From contig UQUJ01000009.1 in the NCBI GenBank assembly GCA_900544195.1, positions 1-58,577 of the forward strand: DNA of 58,577 nucleotides, read 5' to 3'. The position numbers and the translations under genes were made by a program. The stretch comes from an uncultured Alistipes sp. GTDB lineage: Bacteria; Bacteroidota; Bacteroidia; Bacteroidales; UBA932. Below the pieces are notes generated by a model that saw only the letters and a list, made by a program, of their open reading frames with translations, did not search any database and was not told where the DNA came from. Below, piece by piece: positions 49,990 through 58,526 of this stretch (positions within the stretch are counted from its first letter, which is position 1; each line of letters opens with the position of its first letter).

Positions 49990-51009
49990 ATGCCAAAATA
50001 TACATTGAAAGATTTCAAGAGCGACCAGGAGATCAGATGGTGTCCGGGATGCGGGGACTATTCCGTGCTCGCCGCTCTTCAGAGAACCCTTCCCCTGGTT
50101 TGTGAGGAGAAGGGGATAGACAAGGACAAGATTGTGGTCGTGTCCGGAATTGGTTGTTCGTCAAGGCTTCCGTACTATGTGGACACCTACGGGTTCCACA
50201 GCATCCACGGCCGCGCCACGGCCATCGCCACAGGTATGAAGGTCGCCAACCCGGATCTCTGCATCTGGCAGGTGAGCGGTGACGGTGACGCGCTGGCAAT
50301 CGGCGGTAACCATTTCATCCACGCCATCCGCAGGAACATCGACATCAATCTGATGCTCTTCAACAACCAGATTTACGGAATGACCAAGGGACAATATTCC
50401 CCGACCTCCAAACTGGGAGCCATCACGAAGACTTCCCCTTACGGAACGGTCGAGCATCCGTTCAATCCGGGCAGTCTTGTGCTTGGCGCGAAAGGAACGT
50501 TCTTTGCTCGTGGAATGGACACTGAACTTGCTCTCAATCAGGAGATCATGCTTGCGGCCTCAAGGCATGAGGGCACTTCAGTGATGGAGTTCCTGACCAA
50601 CTGCGTGATCTTCAACAACGGCTCACACGCCGAGATTTCCGACAGGGAACACAAGGCGGACAGGACGCTGGTCCTGCGTGACGGCGAGAAGATGATATTC
50701 GGAAAGAACCGCGACAAGGGCATCGCCCTCGACGGGTGGAGACTGAAGGTCGTGACAATCGGAGAGAACGGAGTCACCGAGGATGACATTCTCACCCACG
50801 ACAGCCATTCCGACAACCTTGGCCTCCAGATGATGCTGGCCGACATGAAATGGCCGGACTTTCCGGTAGCTCTCGGAGTCATCCGCGAGGTGCCGGACAT
50901 CACCTATGAGGATGAGGTTGCCAAGCAGGTCGAGAGCGTGAGGTCAAAGGCCAAGGTCCACAGTGTGGACGAGTTGCTTCACAGCGGCTCCACTTGGGAA
51001 CTTAAATAG
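49990..51009 (+). CDS. korB: 2-oxoacid:ferredoxin oxidoreductase, beta subunit
   Basis: 339 residues. Iron-sulfur ligands Cys18 and Cys21 (RWCPGCGDYS) and Cys56 (SGIGCSSRLP). Thiamine diphosphate site GDGDALAIGGNHFIHAIRRN ... LMLFNNQIYGMTKGQ. Slightly long C-terminus. Ribosome site GAGGA precedes the ATG. Partner of the upstream korA. Confidence 0.93.
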   Translation: MPKYTLKDFKSDQEIRWCPGCGDYSVLAALQRTLPLVCEEKGIDKDKIVVVSGIGCSSRLPYYVDTYGFHSIHGRATAIATGMKVANPDLCIWQVSGDGDALAIGGNHFIHAIRRNIDINLMLFNNQIYGMTKGQYSPTSKLGAITKTSPYGTVEHPFNPGSLVLGAKGTFFARGMDTELALNQEIMLAASRHEGTSVMEFLTNCVIFNNGSHAEISDREHKADRTLVLRDGEKMIFGKNRDKGIALDGWRLKVVTIGENGVTEDDILTHDSHSDNLGLQMMLADMKWPDFPVALGVIREVPDITYEDEVAKQVESVRSKAKVHSVDELLHSGSTWELK

Positions 51010-51047
51010 AACACACATTTTTTAACTAATTAATAACACATCACATT

Positions 51048-52391
51048 ATGAAAACAACAGAAATAATGGCCCGTCTTCAGGCCAAGTATCCAACTGAGAA
51101 GGAATATCTTCAGGCAGTGGAGGAAGTTCTTGAGTCAATCGAGGAGGTTTACAACCAGCATCCTGAGTTCGAGAAGGCCAAGATCGTCGAAAGACTTGTC
51201 GAGCCTGACAGAATCTTCACGTTCCGTGTGACCTGGATTGACGACAACGGTGAGGTTCAGACAAACCTCGGCTACCGTGTGCAGTTCAACAGTGCGATCG
51301 GACCTTACAAGGGAGGACTTCGCTTCCACAAGGCCGTGACCCCTTCAATGCTCAAGTTCCTTGGATTCGAGCAGACATTCAAGAACGCCCTCACAACCCT
51401 TCCTATGGGTGGCGCGAAAGGTGGTTCGGACTTCGACCCTGTCGGCAAGTCAAACGCTGAGATCATGCGTTTCTGCCAGGCCTTCATGCTTGAGCTCTGG
51501 CGCTGCATCGGCCCTGACCAGGACATTCCTGCCGGTGACGTGGGTGTCGGCGGGCGCGAGATCGGTTTCCTTAACGGAATGTACCAGAAGCTTGCCCGTC
51601 AGTACCACACCGGAGTCCTCACCGGAAAGGGCGCCACATGGGGAGGATCGATTCTCCGTCCTGAAGCCACCGGTTTCGGAGCCCTCTATTTCACCCAGCA
51701 CCTTCTCCACAAGGCCGGCAAGGACATCGCCGGCCAGAAGGTCTGCATCTCCGGTTTCGGTAATGTGGCTTGGGGCGCCGTGAAGAAGGCTACCCAGCTC
51801 GGAGCCAAGGTCGTAGCTATCTCAGGTCCTGACGGAGTCTGCCATATTCCAGAAGGCATGACCCCGGAGATGAACGAATATATGCTTGACATGCGCGCCT
51901 CCAACAGGAACATGGTCGAGGATCTCGCCACCAAGTTCCCTGGACAGGTTCAGTTCACCGCCGGCAAGAAGGCTTGGAGCATCCCTTGCGACATCGCTCT
52001 CCCTTGCGCGTTCCAGAACGAGCTCAGTGAGGACGACGCAAAGGAACTGAAGGCCAACGGCTGCTGGTGCTGCTGCGAGGTTTCCAACATGGGTTGCCAG
52101 CCTGGAGCCATCCACTTCTTCCAGAACAACGGAGTCCTCTTCGCTCCTGGCAAGGCTGTGAACGCCGGTGGTGTCGCCACATCAGGCCTTGAGATGACCC
52201 AGAACGCGGCTCACCTCAGCTGGTCCGCACAGGAGGTTGACGACAAGCTTCACTGGATCATGCAGAGCATCCACGAGCAGTGCGTGAAGTACGGCACACG
52301 TCCGGACGGCAGCGTTGACTACGTGAAGGGAGCCAACATCGCCGGCTTCATGAAGGTAGCGCAGGCCATGCTTGAGCAGGGAATCATCTAA
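51048..52391 (+). CDS. gdhA: Glutamate dehydrogenase (NADP-type, hexameric)
   Basis: 447 residues, standard for the hexameric class. Interconverts 2-oxoglutarate, ammonia and glutamate. Motifs: GYRVQFNSAIGPYKGGLRFH, catalytic Lys in LPMGGAKGGSDFDP, DIPAGDVGVGGREIGF, nucleotide fold VCISGFGNVAWGAVKKA. Highly biased codons suggest strong expression. It sits next to korAB, which shares 2-oxoglutarate, but has its own AT-rich leader; terminator at 52417. Confidence 0.96.
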   Translation: MKTTEIMARLQAKYPTEKEYLQAVEEVLESIEEVYNQHPEFEKAKIVERLVEPDRIFTFRVTWIDDNGEVQTNLGYRVQFNSAIGPYKGGLRFHKAVTPSMLKFLGFEQTFKNALTTLPMGGAKGGSDFDPVGKSNAEIMRFCQAFMLELWRCIGPDQDIPAGDVGVGGREIGFLNGMYQKLARQYHTGVLTGKGATWGGSILRPEATGFGALYFTQHLLHKAGKDIAGQKVCISGFGNVAWGAVKKATQLGAKVVAISGPDGVCHIPEGMTPEMNEYMLDMRASNRNMVEDLATKFPGQVQFTAGKKAWSIPCDIALPCAFQNELSEDDAKELKANGCWCCCEVSNMGCQPGAIHFFQNNGVLFAPGKAVNAGGVATSGLEMTQNAAHLSWSAQEVDDKLHWIMQSIHEQCVKYGTRPDGSVDYVKGANIAGFMKVAQAMLEQGII

Positions 52392-52416
52392 AAAAGTAAA
52401 ATTTCCTACGAATATG

Positions 52417-52448
52417 AGCACATCAGCACTTTGTTGATGTGCTTTTTT
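52417..52448 (+). terminator. Terminator after gdhA
   Basis: AGCACATCA, loop, TGATGTGCT, then TTTTTT. Confidence 0.85.
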
Positions 52449-52461
52449 CATTTATATTCAT

Positions 52462-52469
52462 TAAATTTG
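52462..52469 (+). promoter_or_regulatory. -7 box (TAAATTTG) of the M49-like gene
   Basis: Exact TAnnTTTG, 44 bp before the ATG. The leader contains a second ATGATGAATATG start with an 8-codon frame. Confidence 0.55.
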
Positions 52470-52513
52470 CAAGTTATGATGAATATGAACATTATTAAAT
52501 AACACTTTTTCAA

Positions 52514-54112
52514 ATGAAAAGAACCGCTCTGGCATTAATGCTGATCGCTCTTGCGGCTTCCTGCAACACGGAGCCGAAGACCGCTGTCCAGAAGAAGGTC
52601 GATTCGTATGCACTCGTAAAGATCGAGTCGCCAGACCTTTCCGGTATCACAGACAACGGTAAAGAAGTCCTCAACCTCTACAAATTCGCCGCCGACCAGG
52701 CAGACAGTATCTACTGGAAGCAGTATTTTGGTGACAAGACCTTGATCGAGAACCTGAAGGATGCCGATCTTAGGGACTATGCCAAAATCAACTATGGCCC
52801 TTGGGACCGCCTTGACGGCTCCACATTCATAGAAGGTTTCGGAGAGCTTCCTCTTGGTGCCAACTTCTATCCGGCCGACATGACTGCCGCCGAGTTTGAT
52901 TCGCTGGCGGATCCGGTGAAGACGAGCCCATATTCACTCATCAGGCGCGGCGCCGACGGAAAACTCACTTCTGTCTGGTATCATGACGCTTTCGAGTACA
53001 ACATCGATAAGATCTGCAATTACCTCAAGGCTGCCGCTGACATCACCATCAAGCCAAGCGTGCGCAATTATCTTCTCAAGAAGATCGACGCGCTGAAGAC
53101 TGACTATTATTATGACAGCGACCTTGCCTGGCTGGAGATGACGGACAGCAAGATGGACCTCATCATCGGCCCTAACGAGGTCAATGATGACCAGCTCTAT
53201 GGTCTCAAGACTTCCTACGAGGCCTACGTGCTTCTGAAGGACTTGAAGCGCACCGAGGTTCTCGATCAGTTCACCTCGATGCTTCCGGAACTCCAGAAGC
53301 AGATCCCTTGCGAGGAGCAGTACAAGACTTTTGTTCCGGGTGACGAGTCCGACATCTACGCCTACGACGCCATCTACTGCGCCGGTCACGCTAACGCAGG
53401 TATAAAGCTGATTGCTTTGAATCTCCCTTACAATGAGGAAGTTCAGGCAAAGGCCGGTACCCGTACGGCCCTCCTTCGCAACATTATGATGGAGAAGTTC
53501 AACAGGGTTGTCAACCCGGTCGGCATCGTGGTTTTGACTCCTGACCAGCAGGATCACCTTGACGAGGAGGCTTTCTACTGGAACATCGCTTTCCGTGAGA
53601 TCTCCCACGGACTCGGTGTAAAGGAGACCATCAACGGCAAGGGCTTCGTCTATGAGGCTCTTGGCAACAAGGCTCTCACTTGGGAGGACGCCAAGGCCAA
53701 CGCCCTCGGTCTTTACTTTGTCTGCAAGCTTCTCGACGAGCATAAGATTCCGGCGCTCATCACCAAGGAGGATGCCATCACCACATTCGTGGCCAACCTC
53801 ATCCGCTCTGAGCGTTTCGGTGAGGCCTCGCAGCTCGGAAGGGCTTACGTGATGCTCTTCAACTACCTCAACCAGAACGGCGCTTTCAAGCGTGGGGACA
53901 GCGGGAAATATTCAATCGACTACGAGAAGACCCTTTCACTCGTGGCTGAGTTCGCCGGCATCGCCCTCAAGACTCAGGCCACCGGTGACTACGAGTTCGC
54001 CGAGCGGTTCGAGAACCAGTACTGCGTTCTGTCAGAGGACTTCAAGGCTGACCTCGTGAACATCCGTCTTGAGAACATCCCGATTGACCTCAGGTTCGAA
54101 TTCCAGAAATAA
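52514..54112 (+). CDS. M49-like (dipeptidyl-peptidase III-related) lipoprotein with altered zinc motifs
   Basis: 532 residues. Lipoprotein signal MKRTALALMLIALAASC (lipobox LAASC). The fold follows the M49-like family that has HExxHG(L/I)G and EEAKADxxGL motifs, the same as the C-terminal half of plant Nudix-3 proteins. Here the first motif is REISHGLG (Arg361, Glu362, His365) and the second is EDAKAN (391-396). Thus the first zinc His is Arg, one Glu is Asp and the last Asp is Asn. Conserved surroundings (FYWNIAFREISHGLG; NALGLYFVCKLL) indicate a real gene rather than decay. Peptidase activity is doubtful; it may bind peptides instead. A DASS transporter follows after 23 bp. Confidence 0.82.
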   Translation: MKRTALALMLIALAASCNTEPKTAVQKKVDSYALVKIESPDLSGITDNGKEVLNLYKFAADQADSIYWKQYFGDKTLIENLKDADLRDYAKINYGPWDRLDGSTFIEGFGELPLGANFYPADMTAAEFDSLADPVKTSPYSLIRRGADGKLTSVWYHDAFEYNIDKICNYLKAAADITIKPSVRNYLLKKIDALKTDYYYDSDLAWLEMTDSKMDLIIGPNEVNDDQLYGLKTSYEAYVLLKDLKRTEVLDQFTSMLPELQKQIPCEEQYKTFVPGDESDIYAYDAIYCAGHANAGIKLIALNLPYNEEVQAKAGTRTALLRNIMMEKFNRVVNPVGIVVLTPDQQDHLDEEAFYWNIAFREISHGLGVKETINGKGFVYEALGNKALTWEDAKANALGLYFVCKLLDEHKIPALITKEDAITTFVANLIRSERFGEASQLGRAYVMLFNYLNQNGAFKRGDSGKYSIDYEKTLSLVAEFAGIALKTQATGDYEFAERFENQYCVLSEDFKADLVNIRLENIPIDLRFEFQK

Positions 54113-54135
54113 AATTAATAATCAATACTACTGAA

Positions 54136-55587
54136 ATGGCTGAAAAGAAATTCAATGTGAAGTACGGTGTACTTCTGCCGATTGTTCTTCTGGTCACACT
54201 CTTCTTGTGGTGTGTGCCTACATCTTTCTTTGGCATCGACGCCCTGACCGTTGTGCAGCAGCGTGTGATCGCCCTCTTCGTGTTCGCCGCTTTGATGTGG
54301 ATGTTTGAGATCATCCCTAACTGGGCGACATCCGTCCTGATCATCGTGGTCGCTTTGCTGACCGTCTCCGACAAGGGACTCGGTTTCTTCTGCAATCCTG
54401 AGTTCGGTCAGCTGGTAAGCTACAAGAAGATAATGTCATCTTTCGCCGATCCTGTCGTGATGCTGTTCCTTGGCGGATTCGTGCTCGCGATCATGGCTGA
54501 AAGATTCGGACTTGACGTAACTCTCGCAAAATCATTGCTCAGCATATTCGGAACAAAGCCTAAGATGGTGCTTCTGGGATTCCTCATCATCATCTCCGTG
54601 TTCTCGATGTTCATGAGCAACACCGCCACCGCCGCCATGATGCTTGCCTTCCTCGCTCCGGTGCTTCACAAGCTGCCGAGCGACGACAAGGGAAAGATCG
54701 GCCTCGCGCTCTCGATTCCGGTCGCCGCCAACCTCGGTGGTATCGGAACTCCTATCGGAACCCCTCCTAACGCGACAGCGAAAGGTTACCTTGAGCAGGC
54801 CGGCATCGATGTCTCTTTCGGAGACTGGTGCGTCCACATGATTCCTTACGTGATCATCATGATCCTCCTCGCGTGGATTCTCCTTCTGGTGTTCTTCCCG
54901 TTCAAGACCCAGAAGCTTGTGCTTGAGATCCCTGCCAATGACAAGAAGAAGGATTGGAAGAGCAAGCTCGTCTGGGCTACCTTCATCATCACGATCCTTC
55001 TCTGGGCCACGGAGCAGCTCCATCACATCAGCTCCAACGTCGTGGCTCTGATTCCTCTCGCCGTCTTCACGGCCACAGGGCTTTTCGGCAAGGAGGAGAT
55101 CAAGGAGATCAACTGGTCAGTGCTCTGGCTCGTTGCCGGAGGCTTCGCATTGGGCTATCTCCTTCAGGACACCGGTCTGGCGAAGGTTCTCATCACGGCG
55201 ATACCGTTCGGCTCGATGTCCGTCATCCTTGTGCTGGTAGTTGCCGGTTTCGTCTGCTACTTCCTCTCGAACTTCATCAGCAACTCCGCCACCGCGGCCC
55301 TGCTTATCCCTATCCTTATCGTAGTGGCTGAGGGCATGGCCGATCCGGCAGCCGCCAACAACGCAGCCTTCATCGCCATGGGCGGAACCCAGGCCATGAT
55401 CATATTCATCGCCGTGTGCGCCTCCATCGCCATGCTGTTCCCTATCTCCACACCTCCGAACGCCATCGCGGCCTCAACCGGACTTGTCGAGACAAAGGAC
55501 ATGGCGAAGGTCGGCATCATCATCGGTGTCGTAGGATTCATCTTCGGATTCTTCTGGCTCACCAAGATATTCCCGTTCGCACAGTAA
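54136..55587 (+). CDS. DASS-family (SLC13) sodium-coupled anion/dicarboxylate symporter
   Basis: 483 residues, about 11-12 membrane helices. Both helix-hairpin SNT motifs are present: FMSNTATAAMMLAFLAP and FISNSATAALLIPIL, with TPIGTPPNATAKGYL and the late PISTPPNAIAAS. These proteins import di- and tricarboxylates or sulfate with sodium. Which anion cannot be told, though two paralogous barrel genes downstream may serve the outer-membrane step. Confidence 0.92.
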   Translation: MAEKKFNVKYGVLLPIVLLVTLFLWCVPTSFFGIDALTVVQQRVIALFVFAALMWMFEIIPNWATSVLIIVVALLTVSDKGLGFFCNPEFGQLVSYKKIMSSFADPVVMLFLGGFVLAIMAERFGLDVTLAKSLLSIFGTKPKMVLLGFLIIISVFSMFMSNTATAAMMLAFLAPVLHKLPSDDKGKIGLALSIPVAANLGGIGTPIGTPPNATAKGYLEQAGIDVSFGDWCVHMIPYVIIMILLAWILLLVFFPFKTQKLVLEIPANDKKKDWKSKLVWATFIITILLWATEQLHHISSNVVALIPLAVFTATGLFGKEEIKEINWSVLWLVAGGFALGYLLQDTGLAKVLITAIPFGSMSVILVLVVAGFVCYFLSNFISNSATAALLIPILIVVAEGMADPAAANNAAFIAMGGTQAMIIFIAVCASIAMLFPISTPPNAIAASTGLVETKDMAKVGIIIGVVGFIFGFFWLTKIFPFAQ

Positions 55588-55605
55588 TTTTTCAATAATA
55601 TCAGA

Positions 55606-55639
55606 GAAGCTGTTTTGGGGAAGAAACCAAAACAGCTTC
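55606..55639. repeat. Perfect 13-bp palindrome made of family 1 element ends
   Basis: GAAGCTGTTTTGG, GGAAGAAA loop, CCAAAACAGCTTC. The arms equal the terminal repeats of the family 1 miniature elements, so it may be an internally deleted copy now working as a hairpin after the DASS gene. No T-tract follows. Confidence 0.6.
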
Positions 55640-55672
55640 TCAATGCTAAGAAATCAGTTAGTAGTTATTCAA

Positions 55673-56947
55673 ATGAACAAAATTTTCACTTCACTTGCCG
55701 CTTTGGCAATGTGTGTCTCTCTCGGGGCACAGGAGACGGCTCCAAAGGTAAGCCTTTACGGATTCATCCGCAATTACTACGCTTTCGACACGCGTGAGAG
55801 TGTCGCAGGAACAGAGGACTTCTTCTATTATCTTCCTAAGGATGAGAACAAGAAGGGCGATGTGGATCTGAACGGGCAGAGTTCCTTCCGCTTCGCGGCC
55901 CTTACCTCCAGAATCGGGCTCAATGTCACCGGTTATGAATATAATGGCTTGAAATTCGGAGCAAAGATCGAGACTGACTTCTACAATGGTCTTTCCGGTG
56001 TCTCCGGAACCGCGGTGCTTCGTCTTCGTCAGGCTTATGTCACCGTCGGCAGGAACGATTGGCTGGTGACGGCAGGCCAGGCCTGGCATCCTATGGCCGC
56101 AGACATGCCGGACGTGTTCTCCCTCAACACAGGAGCGCCTTTCGGACCTTTCAGCCGTACCCCTCAGGTGAAACTTGACTACAGGCTCAACGACGCGTTC
56201 TCCCTCACGGGATCGGCCATCTGGCAGATGCAGTACAATTCGGCAGGCCCTAACGGTGCCAAAGCCGACTACATCAAGGACGCCTGCACCCCGGAATTAT
56301 TCCTGGGCCTGAACTACAAGAAGGACAATCTCCTCCTGAGGGCGGGCGTGAACATGCTCTCCATCAAGCCGAGGGCAAACAATGGCTCTGTCAAGGTTGA
56401 CGACCGCATCACCACCTTCACTCCGTTCTTCTACGGACAGTACAAGAGCGGCCTGTTCTCCGCCAAGGTGAAGACAGTCTTCGCCGAGGCCGGCGAACAC
56501 GTCAACCTCAACGGCGGCTACGGAATCTCAGGAATGAAGTCTGACGGGGCAAGTTATGAATATACCCCTACCCGCAACTCTTCGACTTGGGCGAGCTTCA
56601 TGTACGGCAAGAAGACCCAGTGGATTCTCTTTGCTGGCTATGTGAAGAATTTCGGAACGAAAGACGATCTCTACGGCGCCAAGGACGGCTACGCTCCTGC
56701 CGCAAACCTCTATTTCAGCAAGAACAGCTTCTCGAACATGAACCAGATGTGGAGGCTCACCCCTACCGTGATCCACAACATCGGCAAGTTCGCGATCGGT
56801 CTTGAATATGAAATCACAAGCGTCCAGTACGGAGAGTATAAGACCGTCGGCGGCGTGAAATTCATCGGTGCCAACGGCCTCGCCGAGGACAACCTCCACT
56901 GGATCACCAACAACCGTATTCAGGCCCTTGTCAAATTCACTTTCTAG
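55673..56947 (+). CDS. Outer-membrane porin-like beta-barrel
   Basis: 424 residues from ATG 55673 (MNKIFTSLAALAMCVSLGAQ signal peptide); the frame is open ten codons further into the hairpin but without a signal. Barrel begins VSLYGFIRNYYAFDTRESVAG, contains FRFAALTSRIGLNVTGYEYNGLKFGAKIETDF and AGQAWHPMAADMPDV, and ends NNRIQALVKFTF with the terminal Phe needed for BAM insertion. The next gene is a clear paralogue. The pair follows the DASS transporter and may form its outer-membrane pore (inference). The family is seen as porins of unknown specificity in Bacteroidales. Confidence 0.8.
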   Translation: MNKIFTSLAALAMCVSLGAQETAPKVSLYGFIRNYYAFDTRESVAGTEDFFYYLPKDENKKGDVDLNGQSSFRFAALTSRIGLNVTGYEYNGLKFGAKIETDFYNGLSGVSGTAVLRLRQAYVTVGRNDWLVTAGQAWHPMAADMPDVFSLNTGAPFGPFSRTPQVKLDYRLNDAFSLTGSAIWQMQYNSAGPNGAKADYIKDACTPELFLGLNYKKDNLLLRAGVNMLSIKPRANNGSVKVDDRITTFTPFFYGQYKSGLFSAKVKTVFAEAGEHVNLNGGYGISGMKSDGASYEYTPTRNSSTWASFMYGKKTQWILFAGYVKNFGTKDDLYGAKDGYAPAANLYFSKNSFSNMNQMWRLTPTVIHNIGKFAIGLEYEITSVQYGEYKTVGGVKFIGANGLAEDNLHWITNNRIQALVKFTF

Positions 56948-56994
56948 TTTGGTTTAATGAGTCGAGGCTGTCGGCCTTGACAGGAGATGATGAT

Positions 56995-58314
56995 ATGAAA
57001 AGAACACTCACAACGCTTGCTCTGGCTTTGTCCATGTCGCTCTTATCTTTACCGTCTGACGCCCAAAGTCACTTGGTAAAACTCACCAATCATCTTGAGC
57101 CGTATGGCTTCTTCCGCACAAGCGCGGCGTTTGACGCCCGCGAGGTCAAGACCGACTCCGAAGACTTGTTCTATTACCTGCCTTACGACAGCGTGATCAA
57201 CGGTGACGGCTACGACATCTGGTACAACCCTTCATTGAAGTTATCGGCTCTGACGACCCGTCTGGGCTTCAATCTTACAGGGTTTCAGTACGGAGCCTTG
57301 AAAGTGACGGGCAAGCTGGAGACGGATTTTCATCTGTTGAACAAAGGGGCGGCATCTCTTCACTTGAGAGAGGCTTACCTGAATTTCGGGTGGAATGATC
57401 TCGGCAAGGTTGTCGGCTCTGTGGATCTCAAGGTCGGACACGCATGGCATCCGATGTCCCTTGACATGCCTTGCACGATAGGCTACGAGGCCGGCTCTCC
57501 GTTCAATCCGTACGCCAGAAGCCCTCAGCTGACGGCAAGTGTCTCTTTCCTCAGACACTTTTCTTTCACGGCCGGAGCCTTGTACCCGATGGAGTTCATG
57601 CCGACCGGGCCGCAGGGACCTTCCGCTGATTATGTGAAATACGGCCTTATACCAGAGCTTTATGCGGGTCTGGCATTCTCAACCGAACATTTCACGGCAA
57701 AGGCCGGTGTTGATTTCCTGAGTCTTAAACCACGCTGGCGCACCCTTGCCGACACCTATTACTATTACAAGGGAACCACCGTGAAGGACCGCGTCTCGAT
57801 GATCAGTCCGATGTGCTACGCGGAATATTCAAAAGGAACTTTCAAGGTCAACGCAAAGGCTGTCCTCGCTTCGGGAGGAGATCATCTGCGACTTCTGGGA
57901 GGCTATGCCCTTTATGACAGAAGTGACCCTTTGAACTATAAGTACACCCCGCTGCGTTCACTTACGGCCTTTGTGTCCACGTCCTACGGCGACCAATGGC
58001 AGTTCATGTTCATGGCTGGAGGCATGATGGCGCTCGGTACTTCCCATGACCTTCTTACGGACTATGAGACGAACAATGTGGTTCCGGACAACATCTACTA
58101 CTTCGATGGCGGTTTCAAGAATGTGCGCGACGTTGTGCGTGTCGCTCCGGCAGTGGCTCTCAATCTGGACAGATTGACTGTCGCCCTTGAGTACAATGGC
58201 TCCTGTGTATGGTATGGTGACATCAATTCCCTGAGTTCAAGGGGAGTAGCTGTCAACAATATTCATAACGTCATAAGCCACCGCGTCTTGGGAGTGGTCA
58301 AGTACTCGTTCTAG
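56995..58314 (+). CDS. Outer-membrane porin-like beta-barrel, paralogue of the preceding gene
   Basis: 439 residues from ATG 56995 (MKRTLTTLALALSMSLLSLP signal peptide). Same signatures as its neighbour: LEPYGFFRTSAAFDARE, DLFYYLPYD, LKLSALTTRLGFNLTGFQYG, KVGHAWHPMSLDMP, and the terminal VLGVVKYSF. The two products diverge mostly in loop regions, consistent with a tandem duplication followed by change in specificity. The gap of 47 bp shows no promoter, so they are likely cotranscribed. Confidence 0.8.
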   Translation: MKRTLTTLALALSMSLLSLPSDAQSHLVKLTNHLEPYGFFRTSAAFDAREVKTDSEDLFYYLPYDSVINGDGYDIWYNPSLKLSALTTRLGFNLTGFQYGALKVTGKLETDFHLLNKGAASLHLREAYLNFGWNDLGKVVGSVDLKVGHAWHPMSLDMPCTIGYEAGSPFNPYARSPQLTASVSFLRHFSFTAGALYPMEFMPTGPQGPSADYVKYGLIPELYAGLAFSTEHFTAKAGVDFLSLKPRWRTLADTYYYYKGTTVKDRVSMISPMCYAEYSKGTFKVNAKAVLASGGDHLRLLGGYALYDRSDPLNYKYTPLRSLTAFVSTSYGDQWQFMFMAGGMMALGTSHDLLTDYETNNVVPDNIYYFDGGFKNVRDVVRVAPAVALNLDRLTVALEYNGSCVWYGDINSLSSRGVAVNNIHNVISHRVLGVVKYSF

Positions 58315-58395
58315 AAAAGGGTGTGTGAATATTCCGTCAAAATTTTCTTGCCGTTTAGAATATTTTTCCGATATTTGTCGCGTAGAACAGATAGA

Positions 58396-58449
58396 ATGAG
58401 AAGTTTTAATCATATCCACCATCATCACCTTAGTCAGAAACGGAGGTGA
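58396..58449 (+). CDS. His leader peptide
   Basis: 17 residues, MRSFNHIHHHHLSQKRR, with five His codons, four of them consecutive (58417-58428), then TGA. Too short for normal gene finding. The composition and following terminator identify it as a histidine-operon leader peptide. It senses charged tRNA-His, whose gene is at 22315. Confidence 0.82.
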   Translation: MRSFNHIHHHHLSQKRR

Positions 58450-58490
58450 GTTTGTCGTGGGTATCTGTTTATGAGGGATATTTAAGTCAA

Positions 58491-58525
58491 GGCTCGCTTC
58501 CGTTTTGGTAGCGGGTCTTTTTTTT
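58491..58525 (+). terminator. Attenuator terminator
   Basis: GGCTCGCT, loop TCCGTTTTGGT, AGCGGGTC, followed by eight T. The 8-bp stem has two G-T pairs. Confidence 0.8.
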
Positions 58526-58526
58526 A

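Larger units (their letters stand above)
58381..58525 (+). promoter_or_regulatory. Histidine attenuator leader
   Basis: Leader RNA of about 145 nt. A near-consensus -7 box (GATATTTG, 58370-58377) sets the start. Pairings visible: pause stem 58412-58419 (ATATCCAC) with 58457-58464 (GTGGGTAT); antiterminator AAACGGA (58438-58444) with TCCGTTT (58499-58505), the latter lying in the loop of the terminator. This is the classic design in which ribosome stalling at His codons favours readthrough. The controlled genes (presumably his biosynthesis) lie beyond the window. Confidence 0.75.
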
